A stretch of 64,000 bases of DNA from Flammula alnicola (GCA_015499995.1 JADNRV010000038.1:248001-312000), one strand, 5' to 3'; shown: positions 45,108 through 57,288, numbered from the stretch's first letter. The notes: a model not told the origin generated them from the sequence alone. Translations and numbers: made by a program.

Positions 45108-45530
45108 AATGTCTAAACGGCTGCTCATGTATTATAGCTGCAAAGAACAAACCGAATGTGGAAAGTTTGATAAGGATAAGGACCTGCTGAAAGGCGCTGA
45201 AAACATGATCAGCAAAGTTAGGTCAAGCGCTCGTGATCACGTGGCTGCAAGCCTTTTTCTTTCTTTTTTCTTTCTTTTTTTCGTGAACGTGCAAGTGACA
45301 CTCTCTGACAGACACCGTTGACAACTCGGAGCCAACATTGTTACATATCTTGATTCCAACCACGAAGGACTCGGATTATGGTTTGATGGAGAATTTCCAA
45401 ACTTCGGTTCCGCAACCCTTCGACAACCTCAGGTTGTCTAAACCGCAAAATGGAAAGAAAGGCTGGATTTGTACTCGAGTATCATACATCGCCAAGGACC
45501 AGACTTGCTGGTAATGGTACCAATTCCTTA
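45108..45530. other. intergenic
   Basis: Contains a pyrimidine-rich tract (tttctt repeats, about 45255-45285) and no supported gene. Confidence 0.4.
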
Positions 45531-45539
45531 ATGACATCC

Positions 45540-46035
45540 TCACAACCGACTCGCCGTCCGCTCGACTCTACCGAGATCTCGCAGAGCTGCAGGATAACCC
45601 ATATCCGTGGGGCTGCCGTCCTTCACTGACGATAGGGTTTCGCAGGACGTCCCGACTCTGGAGGACTTGGAAGCAGGTGCAAGCGACTATCGACTTAAAA
45701 AGACGTTCGAGAACTCCAAGACCAGCTCCTGATAATGTTCCAAATCACCTTTGGATTTATTCATCCTGACGTACTCATCCACTGACGTACTCATCCAATA
45801 TCTCGCGCCTGGACGATAATTATGGGTTTCCGGACAACGAGCTTTCCGAGCGGATGGTAGGCGAGGATCAAAGAGATCCGTAAGGTGGATATGTGGCCCC
45901 GTTCTTCCAGCGCGTGCAATACACGAGGGGTCGTTCTTGCACGAAGGCAACATTCCCTCAGACCATTCGGAAGTAAAACGTTCCTGCCGGTAATCGTCTA
46001 ACGCAGCAGTTGAGAGCTCAAAGAGCTGCAATATG
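45540..46035 (+). pseudogene. rearranged pseudogene of the E2/F-box gene
   Basis: Matches the gene at 38128-40425 in two non-adjacent parts brought together. 45543-45620 encodes PSARLYRDLAELQDNPYP, the start of the E2 domain. From about 45650 the frame reads GASDYRLKKTFENSKTS, then, with frame shifts and stops, ISRLDDNYGFPDNEL, ERMV and FFQRVQY, the C-terminal region. Everything between (about 500 residues) is missing. A 16-base unit (ctgacgtactcatcca) is tandemly doubled at 45765-45800. It is on the opposite strand to the intact copy and is not functional. Confidence 0.85.
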
Positions 46036-46215
46036 GTACCATCGTATATACAGTCTTTTAAAATAATAATCAATCCTCGTAGGGAAAGGAGGGCATGTTA
46101 CAAGAAAGAATCACAACAATATCAAGATCGTACATTCGCTGTGGGCATGTGATAGTACAAAGGACTAATTCGAGAAACAAAGACAAGGTCTTGCATAGAA
46201 CAACAGATGAGTCTT

Positions 46216-47601
46216 CTAGTTCTTCGACACCTCAGACTCACCCGCCTAAGTAGAAAATAAATCAAAGGGAACTTCACAGGTGCCGAGCGCTGAACAACTT
46301 ACCGCTCTCTCTGCTCCGCGGGTGACCATCTCAGGATTCTTAGTCATTTTGCCGGCGACCTTCTCCGCACCTCCTACAAAAAAAAAACATGTTCAGCAGA
46401 ATTCCAACAAAAAGCACAACAGAAGAAAACGTACCAACGATCTTGTCAGTTAACGATGGCTTGCCGTGTTGCACGTCCTGCTCGGCAAAGCTTCGCTCCC
46501 TGCCGCCCGTTGCACCAGTTCCTGTCCCAACGTTTTGTCCAGTATTTTGGCTACTGCCCAAGTTGGATTGTTGACCACTACCAGCCGTCGGACCGCCATG
46601 ATGAACTCTGGTCTCCTTCTCGACCACGGCCTGTCCTGGTTTTAAGTTGAGTGGCGATTGTCCTTCAGTGATGCTGGTACCGGTGCTGGTAGTCATCTTA
46701 GTCTGGTCAGCGCCTCCTAAAATTAAACCGTTAGTCAAATAAATGAGAGTACGAAGTAACGCCTAACCTGTAGAGCCGATGCATGTCGAACAGCCGTGCT
46801 TCCTGCCTTCGCCAAGAGGGTGTCCGTGCTCATGAGCACCGTGATGTTCGGATCCGTGCTGGTGATGATGGCCGCCACCTTCTGACATAATAGGGGTCGT
46901 GTCGACGCCCTCTCCGGCGGCAGTCCCGCGTCCATGATACTGCTGAGCATGAATGCCTGCACCAGCGTTCACGCCTGTCGTAGGGTCGCCGCTGACATTC
47001 CACATTCCTCTCTTCATGACCATGACCGTGGTGGCCAGAGTGATGAGTGCCGGTCCCAATCTCGGTTGTGCCCATGCCAGATTTGTTGCCCATCCCCGTG
47101 CCGCCAAGACCAGAGCGATCGCTGGGAAGAGAACGGGTGGTTCCAACTATGGTCGCAAGTCAGATTCAAGGATTAACAAGAACAGGCGTATAACTCACGA
47201 TTAGCAGTGTCGCGGCCATAATTGTCGCCCTGACCAGAACTGTGGCCTATGCCTGAGGAAGGGTTGTTTCCCTGGGTGTTTCCAACTGTACGTGAATTAA
47301 TGGTTAGGGTCAAATACTCTTTAAAAGTGTCATGGCGCTCACGATTGGAGGTTTCACGACTGGATGGGTCGTGCTTGGAGTGGCCATAAGTAGAGTCACG
47401 CAAAACATCGGCGTCGCGTGGGGCCTGGCTAGCCCCCGACGACGTCTTGCCAGTGTTGCCGCCTTGGCCTCCAAAAACTTCGGACTCAAATGTGGCAGGA
47501 GCCTGCGATTCACCCGTGTTCCCAGGGCCAGACAAGCCGCTGCTGGGATTGACACCGCCGAGTCTTGGGTCGGTGGTTTCTTGCGAATAAGAAGAAGACA
47601 T
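46216..47601 (-). CDS. Gly/His-rich hydrophilic protein, one-base frame break
   Basis: Six exons on the minus strand: 47601-47343, 47285-47199, 47146-46768, 46716-46435, 46373-46303, 46245-46216. The product would be about 369 residues, very hydrophilic and rich in Gly, Ser, Thr and His. A His cluster (GGHHHQHGSEHHGAHEHGH) is followed by CSTC. The C-terminal part reads KPSLTDKIVGGAEKVAGK and MTKNPEMVTRGAERA, resembling the short CsbD/LEA-like tails of fungal stress proteins. In exon 3 the frame must change between GTHHSGHHGHGHEE and NVSGDPTTGVNAG (about 47000-47020). The exon sum (1108) is one base more than a multiple of three. Either one base is extra or a splice event was missed. A role in stress protection or metal binding is inferred from composition only. 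Confidence 0.6.
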
Positions 47602-48157
47602 ATGTATAATTCAAGTGTGTTTTGTATGGGATGGAGAATTTGAGAGGATCCACCAGCGAACGAGGGGTTCTTATACGAAATGGATCCTGGGGGCAGGCAA
47701 TGACGGAGTATGACATATTGATTTCGATATGACGCGTCGAATTGCTCCTGCTATGTCTCAGCTTATTTGTCGCGTTATTAGAGCATTTACGAGGACAGGC
47801 TTCGGATCGAGGCTGTAGCCCGTATGACGCTGACGCTGCGGCCTGCTGCGGCCTTAGACTGTTCAACGCCCTCCTAAATGACCAGATATTATCGAAATAT
47901 GTAAGTTCCACACCTGTTCAAAGAGTTTAACATTAGAATAGCGACGTCAAGAAAGAGATGTGTCAGTCTGAGTCGTCAAACTTTGGAGTCAAGGAAGAGG
48001 CGCGTCATGACGGTGACGGTGACAGCTAGTAGTAGTGACAGTTGTCTATTTTTGCCGCGGGTCACATGCTTGTGGGAGTATTTGTTGAGATTAGATTAGA
48101 TTATATTTGTCGTCCGTCCGAGTCCTTTCTCTCTGCACAACCATCTCTTCAAAAGCC
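47602..48157. other. divergent promoter region
   Basis: Lies between the start of the minus-strand Gly/His-rich gene and the plus-strand Sen15 gene. Short frames only. A short tandem tract (ctgacgctgacg) at about 47827 and another (tgacggtgacggtgaca) at about 48009 are visible. Confidence 0.45.
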
Positions 48158-48793
48158 ATGGAATCACATACATCAGTCAGTTAAAGCCCTGTGAAGCTTC
48201 CAAACCACTCACTTCCATCCAGTTCCCCGTTCTTTCCCCATTTATTGCGAAATACCCTCGAGCATCGTCAAGTCTTGTCCAGGCGTACAACGACATCGTC
48301 TATGGTAAAACGAGCCGCATCTCACGCAAAAAATCTTCGATGACTCACTTGGATGCCTGTTTTTAGCTCAACAATGGAATGGTGTGGAGGTAATAGATCT
48401 GGAGAGCTGCTCGCGGGGAGCCATTAAGGGCAAGAAAGCAGGCACGGTGCGTGACAGCAGTTGCCTTCATAGCATAACCCGACCTCACTCTTCACTTATT
48501 TTATTTTATTTAGGAAGAAACGCTATATGTAGTACCTTGCGCCCTCGCAGAAACTCTGAGCTTTGCCTGGTGCGTCGTAGCCATATGAATCTCTCTACCA
48601 CAAGAGCTTACCGCCCTACAGGCTACAAGATGCATTCGCCCAACTTTTCCCGAAACCCTCGTCAGCGGACACCTCGGAAACCAACACGCCGGCAGACTCC
48701 ACTACTCCTTTTCTGTACCTCGCCATCACTTCTCAAGACGCGTCCATCGTGTACTATAAACTGAGCAAAGGAATCGTCAAACCGCCGGTTTGA
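48158..48793 (+). CDS. SEN15: tRNA-splicing endonuclease subunit Sen15
   Basis: Sen15 is a structural subunit of the heterotetrameric endonuclease (Sen2, Sen15, Sen34, Sen54) that cuts introns from precursor tRNAs. Five exons (48158-48175, 48223-48304, 48367-48446, 48514-48569, 48622-48793) give 135 residues, near the family's usual compact size. Conserved stretches are SSLVQAYNDIVYAQQWNGVE, ETLYVVPCALAETLSFAWLQ and the ending YLAITSQDASIVYYKLSKGI followed by VKPP. The first coding exon is only 18 bases, chosen because it joins in frame and removes an in-frame stop at 48178. All junctions keep frame. Confidence 0.85.
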
Positions 48794-49169
48794 TATCCGC
48801 ATCTGACCGCTTTCTGCCTTTTCCAAATCACCAAATGTCGTACCTCCTAGGATCTTTGATCCAGCGAAGACCATATCGTCTTTCGAAGGGATCTGCAAAT
48901 TACTTTTAGGTGCATCGTCGACTCTCAACTAGGGGCTCCATGAATCACTGAATCACCGCACACCGCCGGACCTGTACTAGGCTGAAATTGGAATCGAATT
49001 TCCCTCTTATACAATATCCCATTCATCATACCATAGTTATGGCCGCCTGCCAGCCTTACAAGACTTTCACAAATTCAAGGCCGTGTATTCGGTAAAAGGG
49101 AATATTCGAAAGTTCGTACATCACTGAGGCACAACGTAGATATCATATACTGCAACGTCAAATAGCTCT
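48794..49169. other. convergent 3' region
   Basis: Between the 3' ends of Sen15 and the Cys-rich gene. No gene seen. Confidence 0.5.
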
Positions 49170-49831
49170 CTAACAGCACATCTCGCATGGGCAGCCTACA
49201 TGACATTTGTAATCAGAATCTTATCACGAAGGAATATTCAATAGCTTGGACTCACAGATGATGTCGCCAATGCAGTCGCAGCACCCCTGTCAAATGGTCA
49301 ATGCCTAGAAAAGGTAAAGAACAGCCAATTAAGCCCACCTCGCAGCATTCTATTTCCAACATATTAGCAAGAACATTTTTTATTTAACCATGACACTTAC
49401 CGAAGCACAGGAAGCACCCGATGAGGCCCAAGAAACAATCCTGTGAAATGACGACATATCAGTACATGTCCACGTGGAATAGGCGCCAAAGTTTAAAACG
49501 AGAAAGCTGTGGCCAAAAAGGTGGGGCTCTGGAGGATGACGCTTGAAAGTGACGTATATGCGGTTCCTGGACTGCCACTTTCACAGAAGAGAGTAGTACG
49601 AGATACGAACCTTGCCAGCTCCTCCTCCACGCATGCGTGACGCCTTGTGGTGGTGGTGGTCATGCACCTGCTGGGGGCTCTGAGCGGCAGCCTCGCCAAC
49701 ATTCATGACCTCTACCAAGACAACAAGAAAGAATCAGAACAATGGTACGATGTTTAACAGCCCCCGCAAGGATCGGACGCACTCATCTCGGTCGCAGCCT
49801 GGGGTTGGGTGGTCTTAGCGGTAGCGTCCAT
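49170..49831 (-). CDS. small cysteine-rich protein (CYSTM-like)
   Basis: Six exons on the minus strand (49831-49783, 49711-49611, 49440-49401, 49349-49339, 49286-49256, 49195-49170) give 85 residues. The N-terminal half is hydrophilic (MDATAKTTQPQAATEM, with DHHHHK). The C-terminal third is packed with 13 cysteines (DCFLGLIGCFLCFECCEGCC, then CDCIG, ICCPCEMCC) and ends at once, like the Cys-rich tail modules of CYSTM-type stress proteins that sit in or on membranes. One exon is only 11 bases. There is no signal peptide. A decayed tandem copy with the same 40- and 11-base exons lies at 51053-51500. Function is unknown; metal binding or membrane attachment through cysteines is inferred. Confidence 0.7.
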
Positions 49832-51052
49832 GGTCGACTTGTGAAATTGGTATTATCTGGGGGAGAAAAGTCAAAGCGACGGTAGGAGTTGAGGGGCAGG
49901 AAAAGGGGAGGTGGGTAAAATGCAGCGAGTTTATATAGGGCAACAGGAAACCCAGGCCTTCCATGGTCTTTCAACCCCAACAACGTTCCTATTCTATTTT
50001 TAGAACTCCGCATTTTTGGTCAGTCGGCAGCTGCCAGCCGTTGTTGCTGTGCGCTGCTGGGCAGCCTGGGCTGTGTCATTGGGAATATTTGTATTTTCGG
50101 ACGGCATGGTGCATCTTGACTGCATCATATCAAATTCAATTTGAGGAGCGCGGACCCCTAGGCCGTTAGAGGCCGCTAGGCGGAAATCACGCAGATTCGG
50201 TGGGTATAAGAAGGGATGATAGTAACAGAGCTGGTCTTCCTCAGTTCCTAGCCGGAGATGCTCACGACTACCACACGCATGGCCATAGCCATTGCTCGGT
50301 GTTGAGGACCGAATCTTCGAGGTCTTGGGATGCGAATGCAAGGTGGAGTAAAGAGGCTTGGTCCGATCTCTTTGGGACGAGGGGCATCTCGTGTTCAAGA
50401 CTCGTGGGCACGATACGTTAAGAAGTGCGTTAATTGATGATTGGAGTCCCGAAAGCCGGGTGCGCACAGAAGCCTCGTTATCTTGTGAATAAGCTTTACT
50501 TATTATGGTAAATTTGTGTCAGTGGGAGGACAGCGTCGAGGAGTGTAATTCAAGTCTTTCAGACATAGATCTTGCTGACCACCTGTGAATACAAAACTAA
50601 TCAAAATGGACCGAAACTTAGAAATAAGTATGGCAGACCAAAGGGGGGAAGCTCCATCGCAGGCTGATAACACGTAATCACCTCTCCCATCGATATCTGG
50701 AGCCCATTAGTATTAATTGAATGTAATTATGTACTGCATGTTAATTATCCGAATAAGACTGAGGAGAGTAAAGGAAAGTCCTATGATGTAAAAGCTAGCA
50801 CCGGAATAGGTGTGAGCTAAGAGACTTTTCCCTCCGTAATCTAACGGCCTGAGAAGAATTCACAGGCGATGCCTCATAGTATTTAAAGTAGTATAAGTTA
50901 CTTGAATCATGAAGAGACAATGCGACTCACACATGCTGCTCGCCACACATAAACAGCATCGGACCTAATTATAATATGGTTGAATGCGATTTAATAAGCG
51001 GCAAGAGGACAATCCCCGCGTTCGCGCCATAAGCATAAAAGGCAATACCCAC
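49832..51052. other. intergenic
   Basis: A 155-residue minus-strand frame (50000-50467) has no start context, domain or splice support and is not called. The stretch 50500-51050 is AT-rich and may hold decayed 3' exons of the pseudogene next to it. Confidence 0.4.
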
Positions 51053-51500
51053 CGCGCAATCCTCTGTCAAACGAGCGTGGCGGTCAGTTCGGGTTGACGA
51101 ATCTATACGTCTAGAGAAGGCACAGGGCACTTACCGAAACCGAGACAGCCTTTCACGGCACGAATGAAACGGTTCTGTCAAACGTGCAAAGTGCAAAGTT
51201 CAATCATGTTTGAAAAAGTAAATGTTTGAAAGGGAAAATAGAGGGTGTTAAACAGAAATTTTATTATTGCAAGGACGTACTTTAACGGCACCTCCACCAG
51301 GCAGTAGAGAAGCTTTTCCAACATGTGACATGTCCCGGTGTCGTCGATCCCGAGGGATTATTCGACACATTCATTATTTCTAACAATCAGCCGTATCAGT
51401 CAATTTGAGCTTGGAACGTTGATAACAGCGCAGACAATAAGAGGTACCGGTACTCACTCATTTCAGTAGCTGCTTGGGCTGACTGTTCGTTGATTTAGTG
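51053..51500 (-). pseudogene. decayed tandem copy of the Cys-rich gene
   Basis: Exon-like blocks in the same order as the gene at 49170-49831. The first reads QAATEM before a gtgagt donor (about 51459-51500). The second is 51379-51281 (MNV at its start, GGGAVK in another frame at its end). The third, 51174-51135, is 40 bases and reads NRFIRAVKGCLGF. The fourth, 51063-51053, is 11 bases. The third and fourth match the intact gene exactly in length. The copy has an in-frame stop before QAATEM and no start codon, and the second exon is 99 bases instead of 101, which breaks the frame. Most cysteines are lost. Confidence 0.7.
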
Positions 51501-52351
51501 GGTCCTCCATGTCCAAGTTATTACGGGCGGCCACTTGGGAGTTACAAGATTGCAGACTTGCAAGCCGATGCTCATATACGTTTAAGACTTCCGAAGTTCA
51601 GACGTACAGCCTCGAAACATTAGAAGCAGATTTCTACTAACCCCCGGGACGACTTGCCGCTTCAAGAGCCGCGGGGGAAAGAAGAACGGCTGATTTGGCC
51701 GTAATCAACGGACGGACAACGAATGATATATCTAGTTCAGACCTTTATTCGTCCGACTATGACGTGAGCATCGTTGCCGATTCGAACCCAACAATCCGCC
51801 CAGCAGTATGTACACACACCATCGTTGATGAGAACGAGGTTCAAACGAACAGTGAACAAGCCGAGTCTGGCAGTAGCCGCAGTATGCCAACGATAGTGGC
51901 TGAGTTCAACAACCAGCAGATGACGATCAGCAAGAACCTCGAGTTCTCACAATGTCAGAAATGGACATCACTGAAGGATGTCTACAAACTCACTATTTTA
52001 AAAGACGACCCCGGTTGAATAGACAAGGTGCTCTTCTACTACGTTCAGATCGGGGTCTTTCTGGTATTCATCGAAATCAGAGCATCGGATAGCACATGCA
52101 TTAGTTACTCCATAGTGTCCGCAGTGAAGTAAGGTCATCGCACACCGTCGGCGGCAGTACGCACTGAACCGCCTCTCCATCTCGTGGCTGCGGTCCTTCT
52201 AAACTCTAACCCGATTAGATATCGGCTTCGCAAATAAAGATATGGATCTAAGTCGATTAGATCCTGGATCAATCTAAATATACGACAGTTATCAAAACAA
52301 AAACCATAAGCTGTTGTTGACCTACCACAATAACTTTCCATTGTCGAGTAC
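51501..52351. other. intergenic, one unassigned frame
   Basis: A 107-residue plus-strand frame (51695-52018) is hydrophilic with Ser and Asp/Glu, has no ATG at its start and no known domain. It is not called as a gene. Confidence 0.35.
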
Positions 52352-53661
52352 TCAGTACCCTTGGAAATGATCCATCAAGCCAGCGACGATATCATCTCTC
52401 GCCGTCGTAATCGATTCCAGCGCGGCCAGCGTACAGTCCAGTGTAACCTGGGAGCTCGACTCCTTCATGGACTTCCTTAACAGGATCATCATCGCCTTCA
52501 GCCGTCCCAGAACATCCGCAGACCCATGTCGCATTGTCTGGCTCGCCACGCCGGCGCTCTGCCACATTTCCGTCCAGGAACCAAGGCACTCTGTGTGTGA
52601 CGTGCAACCAGAGGCGATGAATGTTGGAGCAGTCGTGCGCACGCATTCCCAGAGGTTGCTAAGCGAGTGGTGCGCAGCAAGGAACAGCATGCGCTTTTCT
52701 ACGCTCATGGACGGGGGAAAGACGGGCCGCGTGAGGTCGTTGTCGTCATAACCCGACGCTTTCTCAATCGCGACGAGCTCCTTGTAGTACGCTACGCCTT
52801 GCAGTTTGCGCAGGCCACGGCTCTCAGCGACTTCTAAGATCGGCTGGCGGTCTACATCTGTCCAGAGTATCCTCGCGACTAGGCGTTGCGTGATGACGTC
52901 TAGCAGTTCTTGGTGGTTGCACAACACGGCAAGGTTGAGTGCGCGTGCACAGGCTTCGGGTGTTGCATAACGCAGGAACCCCATGGGGTTTTGTGCTAAT
53001 GCGAGGATCTTCTCGAGCGCCCATGTCTCGTATGATGCAATGCAGTATTTGTTCGCCAGCTCGGCCACATTGAGCAAGCGGTCGAGAGACGGTGAGTCGG
53101 GCTCGGTGGTTGAAGCCAACTGGCTGGGACTGTGGAAGGGCGACGCGATAAATAGATGGACAAATGATGTATTGTAAAAACACAAACGTACAGCGCGTAT
53201 AATGCCCAAAGCAAATCCTGAAACTGCTCTGCAGTATCGAAAAGAGGGATAGGCGCATCATCTGGAAAGCCCTCGACGATTGGAAGACTAAGCATGTCTC
53301 CAAACGCGGATTGCTCTCTGAGTAGATAGCATTTGTGTACCTAACGTTGATGAGATCCGCAAAGTACAAGAGACAGATTTGCTACCTTGAACAATGTGTT
53401 TTCAACGCGAAACACACAGAATCCACCTTCGGATTCGTCTCTATAGAACTCCGGATTGCGAGTCAAGCCTTCCTGAGGAGCGTGACGTAAATCGGATTTG
53501 ATGAGATGAAAGACGTTAATCTTTGGTTTTCTCGTCTGTTTGACCTCTTCGACCGGCGATGGAGCGCCAACTTGTCTCAAGATGCGTTTTGATCCCTTCA
53601 ATAGCAGCCTGGAAAGAAAACGCAGCTTGTGCGCAGGGTTGAGGACGTAGATATGGACCAT
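52352..53661 (-). CDS. BTB/POZ-domain protein
   Basis: Three exons on the minus strand (53661-53386, 53340-53192, 53129-52352) give 400 residues. The BTB domain starts at about residue 75: PEFYRDESEGGFCVFRVENT, then LFKVHKCYLLREQSAF and FPDDAPIPLFDTAEQFQDLL. This FYxDEsEGGFCVFRVE..LFKVH pattern is common to a large expanded family in mushroom-forming fungi. The remainder is helical, with LLNVAELANKYCIASYETWA resembling the BACK-like region. BTB proteins mediate homodimerisation and can recruit Cullin-3; the substrate here is unknown. The first 70 residues are basic and of uncertain start; another ATG further upstream cannot be ruled out. Confidence 0.82.
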
Positions 53662-55937
53662 CGAGGCCGAGGTGCCAGTGAGCTCAAGCTACGTTATTAA
53701 CGCCAACTTGTCTACCCGGGGGAAATGTAGTGAAAGGGATCTGGAGGATGCAGTCAGTACATGGCAGTATTGTATGAAAGACACACGAAGCACCCACGTG
53801 TGTTCAGAGTCCAACTTCGTGAGCGCGATGCGGCGTGTATTGATGCAGGGGGTGGTATATCTAGAACATGATCGCACTGATAAGGTAGAGTAGACGAAAG
53901 ATGTCCTCTTTTTCTTCTGAAATGGCAAGCCTATGTTGTTCATTGTGATTCTTGGTTGAACGAGCGATTTTGAACAAGGGCCGAGCCAACTTGTCCCTTT
54001 AAGATAACGGAAAGAGTTGGAGTGTGTCAACATATCGAGGCTGTATGGAGCTTACTGCCTATTGGCGATTCCGGGATTTGATCTTCGCCGGAAGTATAGT
54101 TAAGGTCGACGCCTCGAGGCCAAGGCTTGCATGGACTCATGCAACCACCCAACTCATATCATACGCATGAAAAGGGGCCTGGAAATGTCTCCCATGGTGC
54201 GTGAGGTGATTTCTTCGTTAACCTAAAACATATCTCTCTAGCCAAGGACACTCATAAACCGGAAACACGAAGACATACCATTACCATGTCGCCTGTCGTC
54301 CGAGTCGTACACTTCTCGCCAACCAGAGCATCAGCAATGAAGGACGGAGAACCGAAGCACAATTGTATGTATGGAGAAATAGAGGATGCCATTAGGTTGA
54401 GCTACTCGAATTCTTTCTTCTGAAAGTTTAAACGTTTCAGTGCAGTGGAGGTAGTGGATTGCCAGCAAGCCGCAGGCGCCACCCGGAACCTCCGGCCCGG
54501 AAAAGTTCATACTCTTCCTCCGGCCGCGGACATCCCGACTGTTTCCCTCTTCTGCTTTGAAGACCCTCCATACCCGGAACTCATTTGGCATAACTGCAGA
54601 CGTCGCCCGTATACTGTCGTGATGCCTCCAACATCTAGCATGAGCCACGTACAGAGAAATACTACACATTCTCAGCGAATATTGTTGTGGCAGCGTGGCT
54701 ATTGTACTCGTACCAGCTCGTACAGCGCCATGCGGAATACACGACTGGGCACATAATTCGATATTCAACTCTTCAAACGGGTCGACCCCCTGCCTCGATG
54801 CGATGTGACACCGTAGTCTCCCATGTCGATCATGCCCAGAGGAAGTCGTTGTGCCTAACGTTAAGGAAGGGAACGCATCATCGCTTTGTACGCAAAACCT
54901 CATCTTCTCTGCTTTCTTCATATTGACATCAAGTGTTTCTTGTCATTCTAGATGTACTCTAGTGCAAACGCCCTTTTTACGCTATCAAACGACCAACACA
55001 TCGCAAGTGTTTGTAGATTTCCCCAACAATCATCCCGATGTGCAAACTGTATCCACAACCGTTACACGCCGTGGTTTTATCCTCGGACACAGAGCATCCA
55101 GCAGCGTTCAACCAGAAGACGGCGGCAAGCTGATAGACCGTCCGGGTCGACGTAGAGGATTGCCAACCCCTACTTTTCTTGCTCCCATTGTCTCTTCCAT
55201 CCGTACATGCGGTCTATTCAATATTCATGTGATGCTCTTCGGATGTTCCGTCAATTTGAAGCGCCTCATCCCCAACCACAATCTTGCACTGTTTGTTCCG
55301 ATCCGTCTGCATATACGACCCCCAATTTTACGCAATCAACTAAAACAATGCATCTGTTCGCCAGGGATGCAGGAACTCATTCACATCCCTTTAGGTCCCT
55401 CCGCTTCTTGGTCATAGCGATGGGGACGTTTGGTCAAGAAATAAATTGGACAATTTTCATGCTCGAGAAAGGGCGGTCTTGCGAATGTCGCGAAGTGGTC
55501 TTCCGGCGTCGCTCAGCGAAAAGCTCTCCAAGACGCGCATCGACCTCGATCCTAATAATGTCCTTGCTCGACGCATGGCGTTGACCAAAGTCGTCCTTTA
55601 CCTTTTCCACGGCTTTGCCCTGTATGGCCCAAATATGTCGTACACAAGGTGAAACCGTTCTGCCGAGTACGTATAGATCTGAATTCATATCATTCGGACT
55701 CACTCGGCCAGGAGTTGACGACGCGTTGGATCCTTATCCGAGCCTATCGCGCCCGGTGTGATGATCTCCATCTACTCATAACTCATTTCTGCAGGACCGA
55801 CATTGAGCGGACCGACAAGAACGGATGACGTCAATCCCCCAGCGAGCAGTGTATTTTCGTTTATGGGCAGTCATAAAGGACGCCTCAATCATGCTGATGC
55901 ATGGCATAATCTCCTCCGCTTCCCTCTAGTTTGCCCA
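53662..55937. other. long gene-poor stretch
   Basis: About 2.3 kb without a supported gene. A possible start at 54286 (MSPVVRVVHFSPTRA) runs only about 40 residues. Frames at 54331-54921 (minus) and 54851-55417 (plus) show no domain or conserved splice pattern. An unrecognised short gene or decayed element cannot be excluded. Confidence 0.4.
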
Positions 55938-57288
55938 ATGACCGAGGCAAAGATATCCACCACCTCCCATCCATTCGTCGTTCCACAGTTCACGAGAAAG
56001 GATTACTCTTCTTTCTTCCTAGCAGGTGCCCTATGTGCAACGTACGTCTACTGCCACTCCCTTGCTTTGCTATCTCTAGACTCACAGTTCATAGGATAAG
56101 CCATGGGGCTATGACCCGTACGTTCGATGTCAATGTTAAACCATTGCAGATACAATGAACGCGTTAATTTACTCTTCAGCAATTGATGTTGTCAAGACCC
56201 GCATCCAGATCGACCCAGCGTTCAAAACACTCTCCTTTATCTCTGGCACACGACATGTCATCGCTACAGAAGGTCCTCGAGGGCTACTCACAGGATTTGG
56301 CCCAACCGCAGTTGGTTATCTCGCGCAAGGAGGAGCCAAGTTCGCCGGATACGAATTTTGGAAAACGAAGTTCGTCGAAATCGCTGGAAGTCAGGAGATC
56401 GCGGTTCAAAACCGTACAGTAATATATCTTGGGGCAGCAAGTGTTGCCGAGTGAGTACAGCTGTTCCGTATTTGTTCAAATTGAAACTGGGTCTGACAGC
56501 ATGGGAAAAGGTTCTTCGCAGATATCTTGTTGACCCCACTAGAAGCGACGCGAATCCGACTCGTGTCTGAGAGAGGATACGCAAAAGGCCTTGTTACAGG
56601 CTTTGCGCGACTCGCCAGAGAAGGTGGCATTGGAGAATTATACGCTGGTTTCCTGCCAATTCTATGCAAGTAAGTTAGCCTGACATACGACTGTTATACG
56701 GTTGTTCGTGCACTCAACAGAATGTCTGTCCATTTCTGCACAGACAAATACCTTACGCTATTGGGCAATTTACCGTGAATGAATTCTGCCACGAACTTGT
56801 GTACCGCTCCATCACGGAAGAGTCAAAACAAAAAATCTCGAAATCTGCGACGTTGAAGTATAGCATAGCTCTAGGAAGCGGTATCATCGCCGGTTTCGCT
56901 GCTGCCATCCTCAGCCACGTAAGTTTATCTCATAACGTCGCCATCGTACTGGTTTTGTCTCACACGTAACTCTCCGTCTGTAGCCCGCAGATACCTTGCT
57001 TTCTCAAATTAACAAAGGACACGGGCCAACAGGATCCATGCCGCACCGTCTCTTTGTTCTCGCGCGCGAAGCGGGTTTCAAGGGTCTCTTTGCAGGTCTC
57101 GGTCCAAGGATGATCATGACCGCCGGGCTCGTCTCGTCGCAGTTCCTAATGTACGGTGCTATCAAAGACGGTAAGCATTTGCACCTTTTCATGTCTTTTT
57201 GAGAACCTAGACTGAGTAAATCGCATCGCTGTGATGCTCAGCTTTGGGTGCCCCTCCAGGGTTGGAGATCCACAAAGAATCGGCTTAG
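55938..57288 (+). CDS. mitochondrial phosphate carrier (SLC25A3/Pic2-Mir1 type)
   Basis: Imports phosphate into the mitochondrial matrix for ATP synthesis. Seven exons (55938-56041, 56095-56117, 56180-56450, 56511-56669, 56744-56918, 56984-57170, 57242-57288) give 321 residues, normal for the family. Three mitochondrial-carrier repeats are visible by their signature: [11 protein letters not shown] (repeat 1), [10 protein letters not shown] (repeat 2), [10 protein letters not shown] (repeat 3). Family features include [39 protein letters not shown] and [15 protein letters not shown]. One exon is 23 bases, just before the first Px(D/E)xx(K/R) box. There is no long presequence, as in Pic2-like members. 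Confidence 0.92.

Noticed and set aside
50000..50467. 155-residue minus-strand frame
   Set aside because: No start context, no recognisable domain, lies in an intergenic stretch.
54331..54921. 196-residue minus-strand frame
   Set aside because: No domain, mixed composition, no splice or promoter support, overlapped by equally long plus-strand frames.
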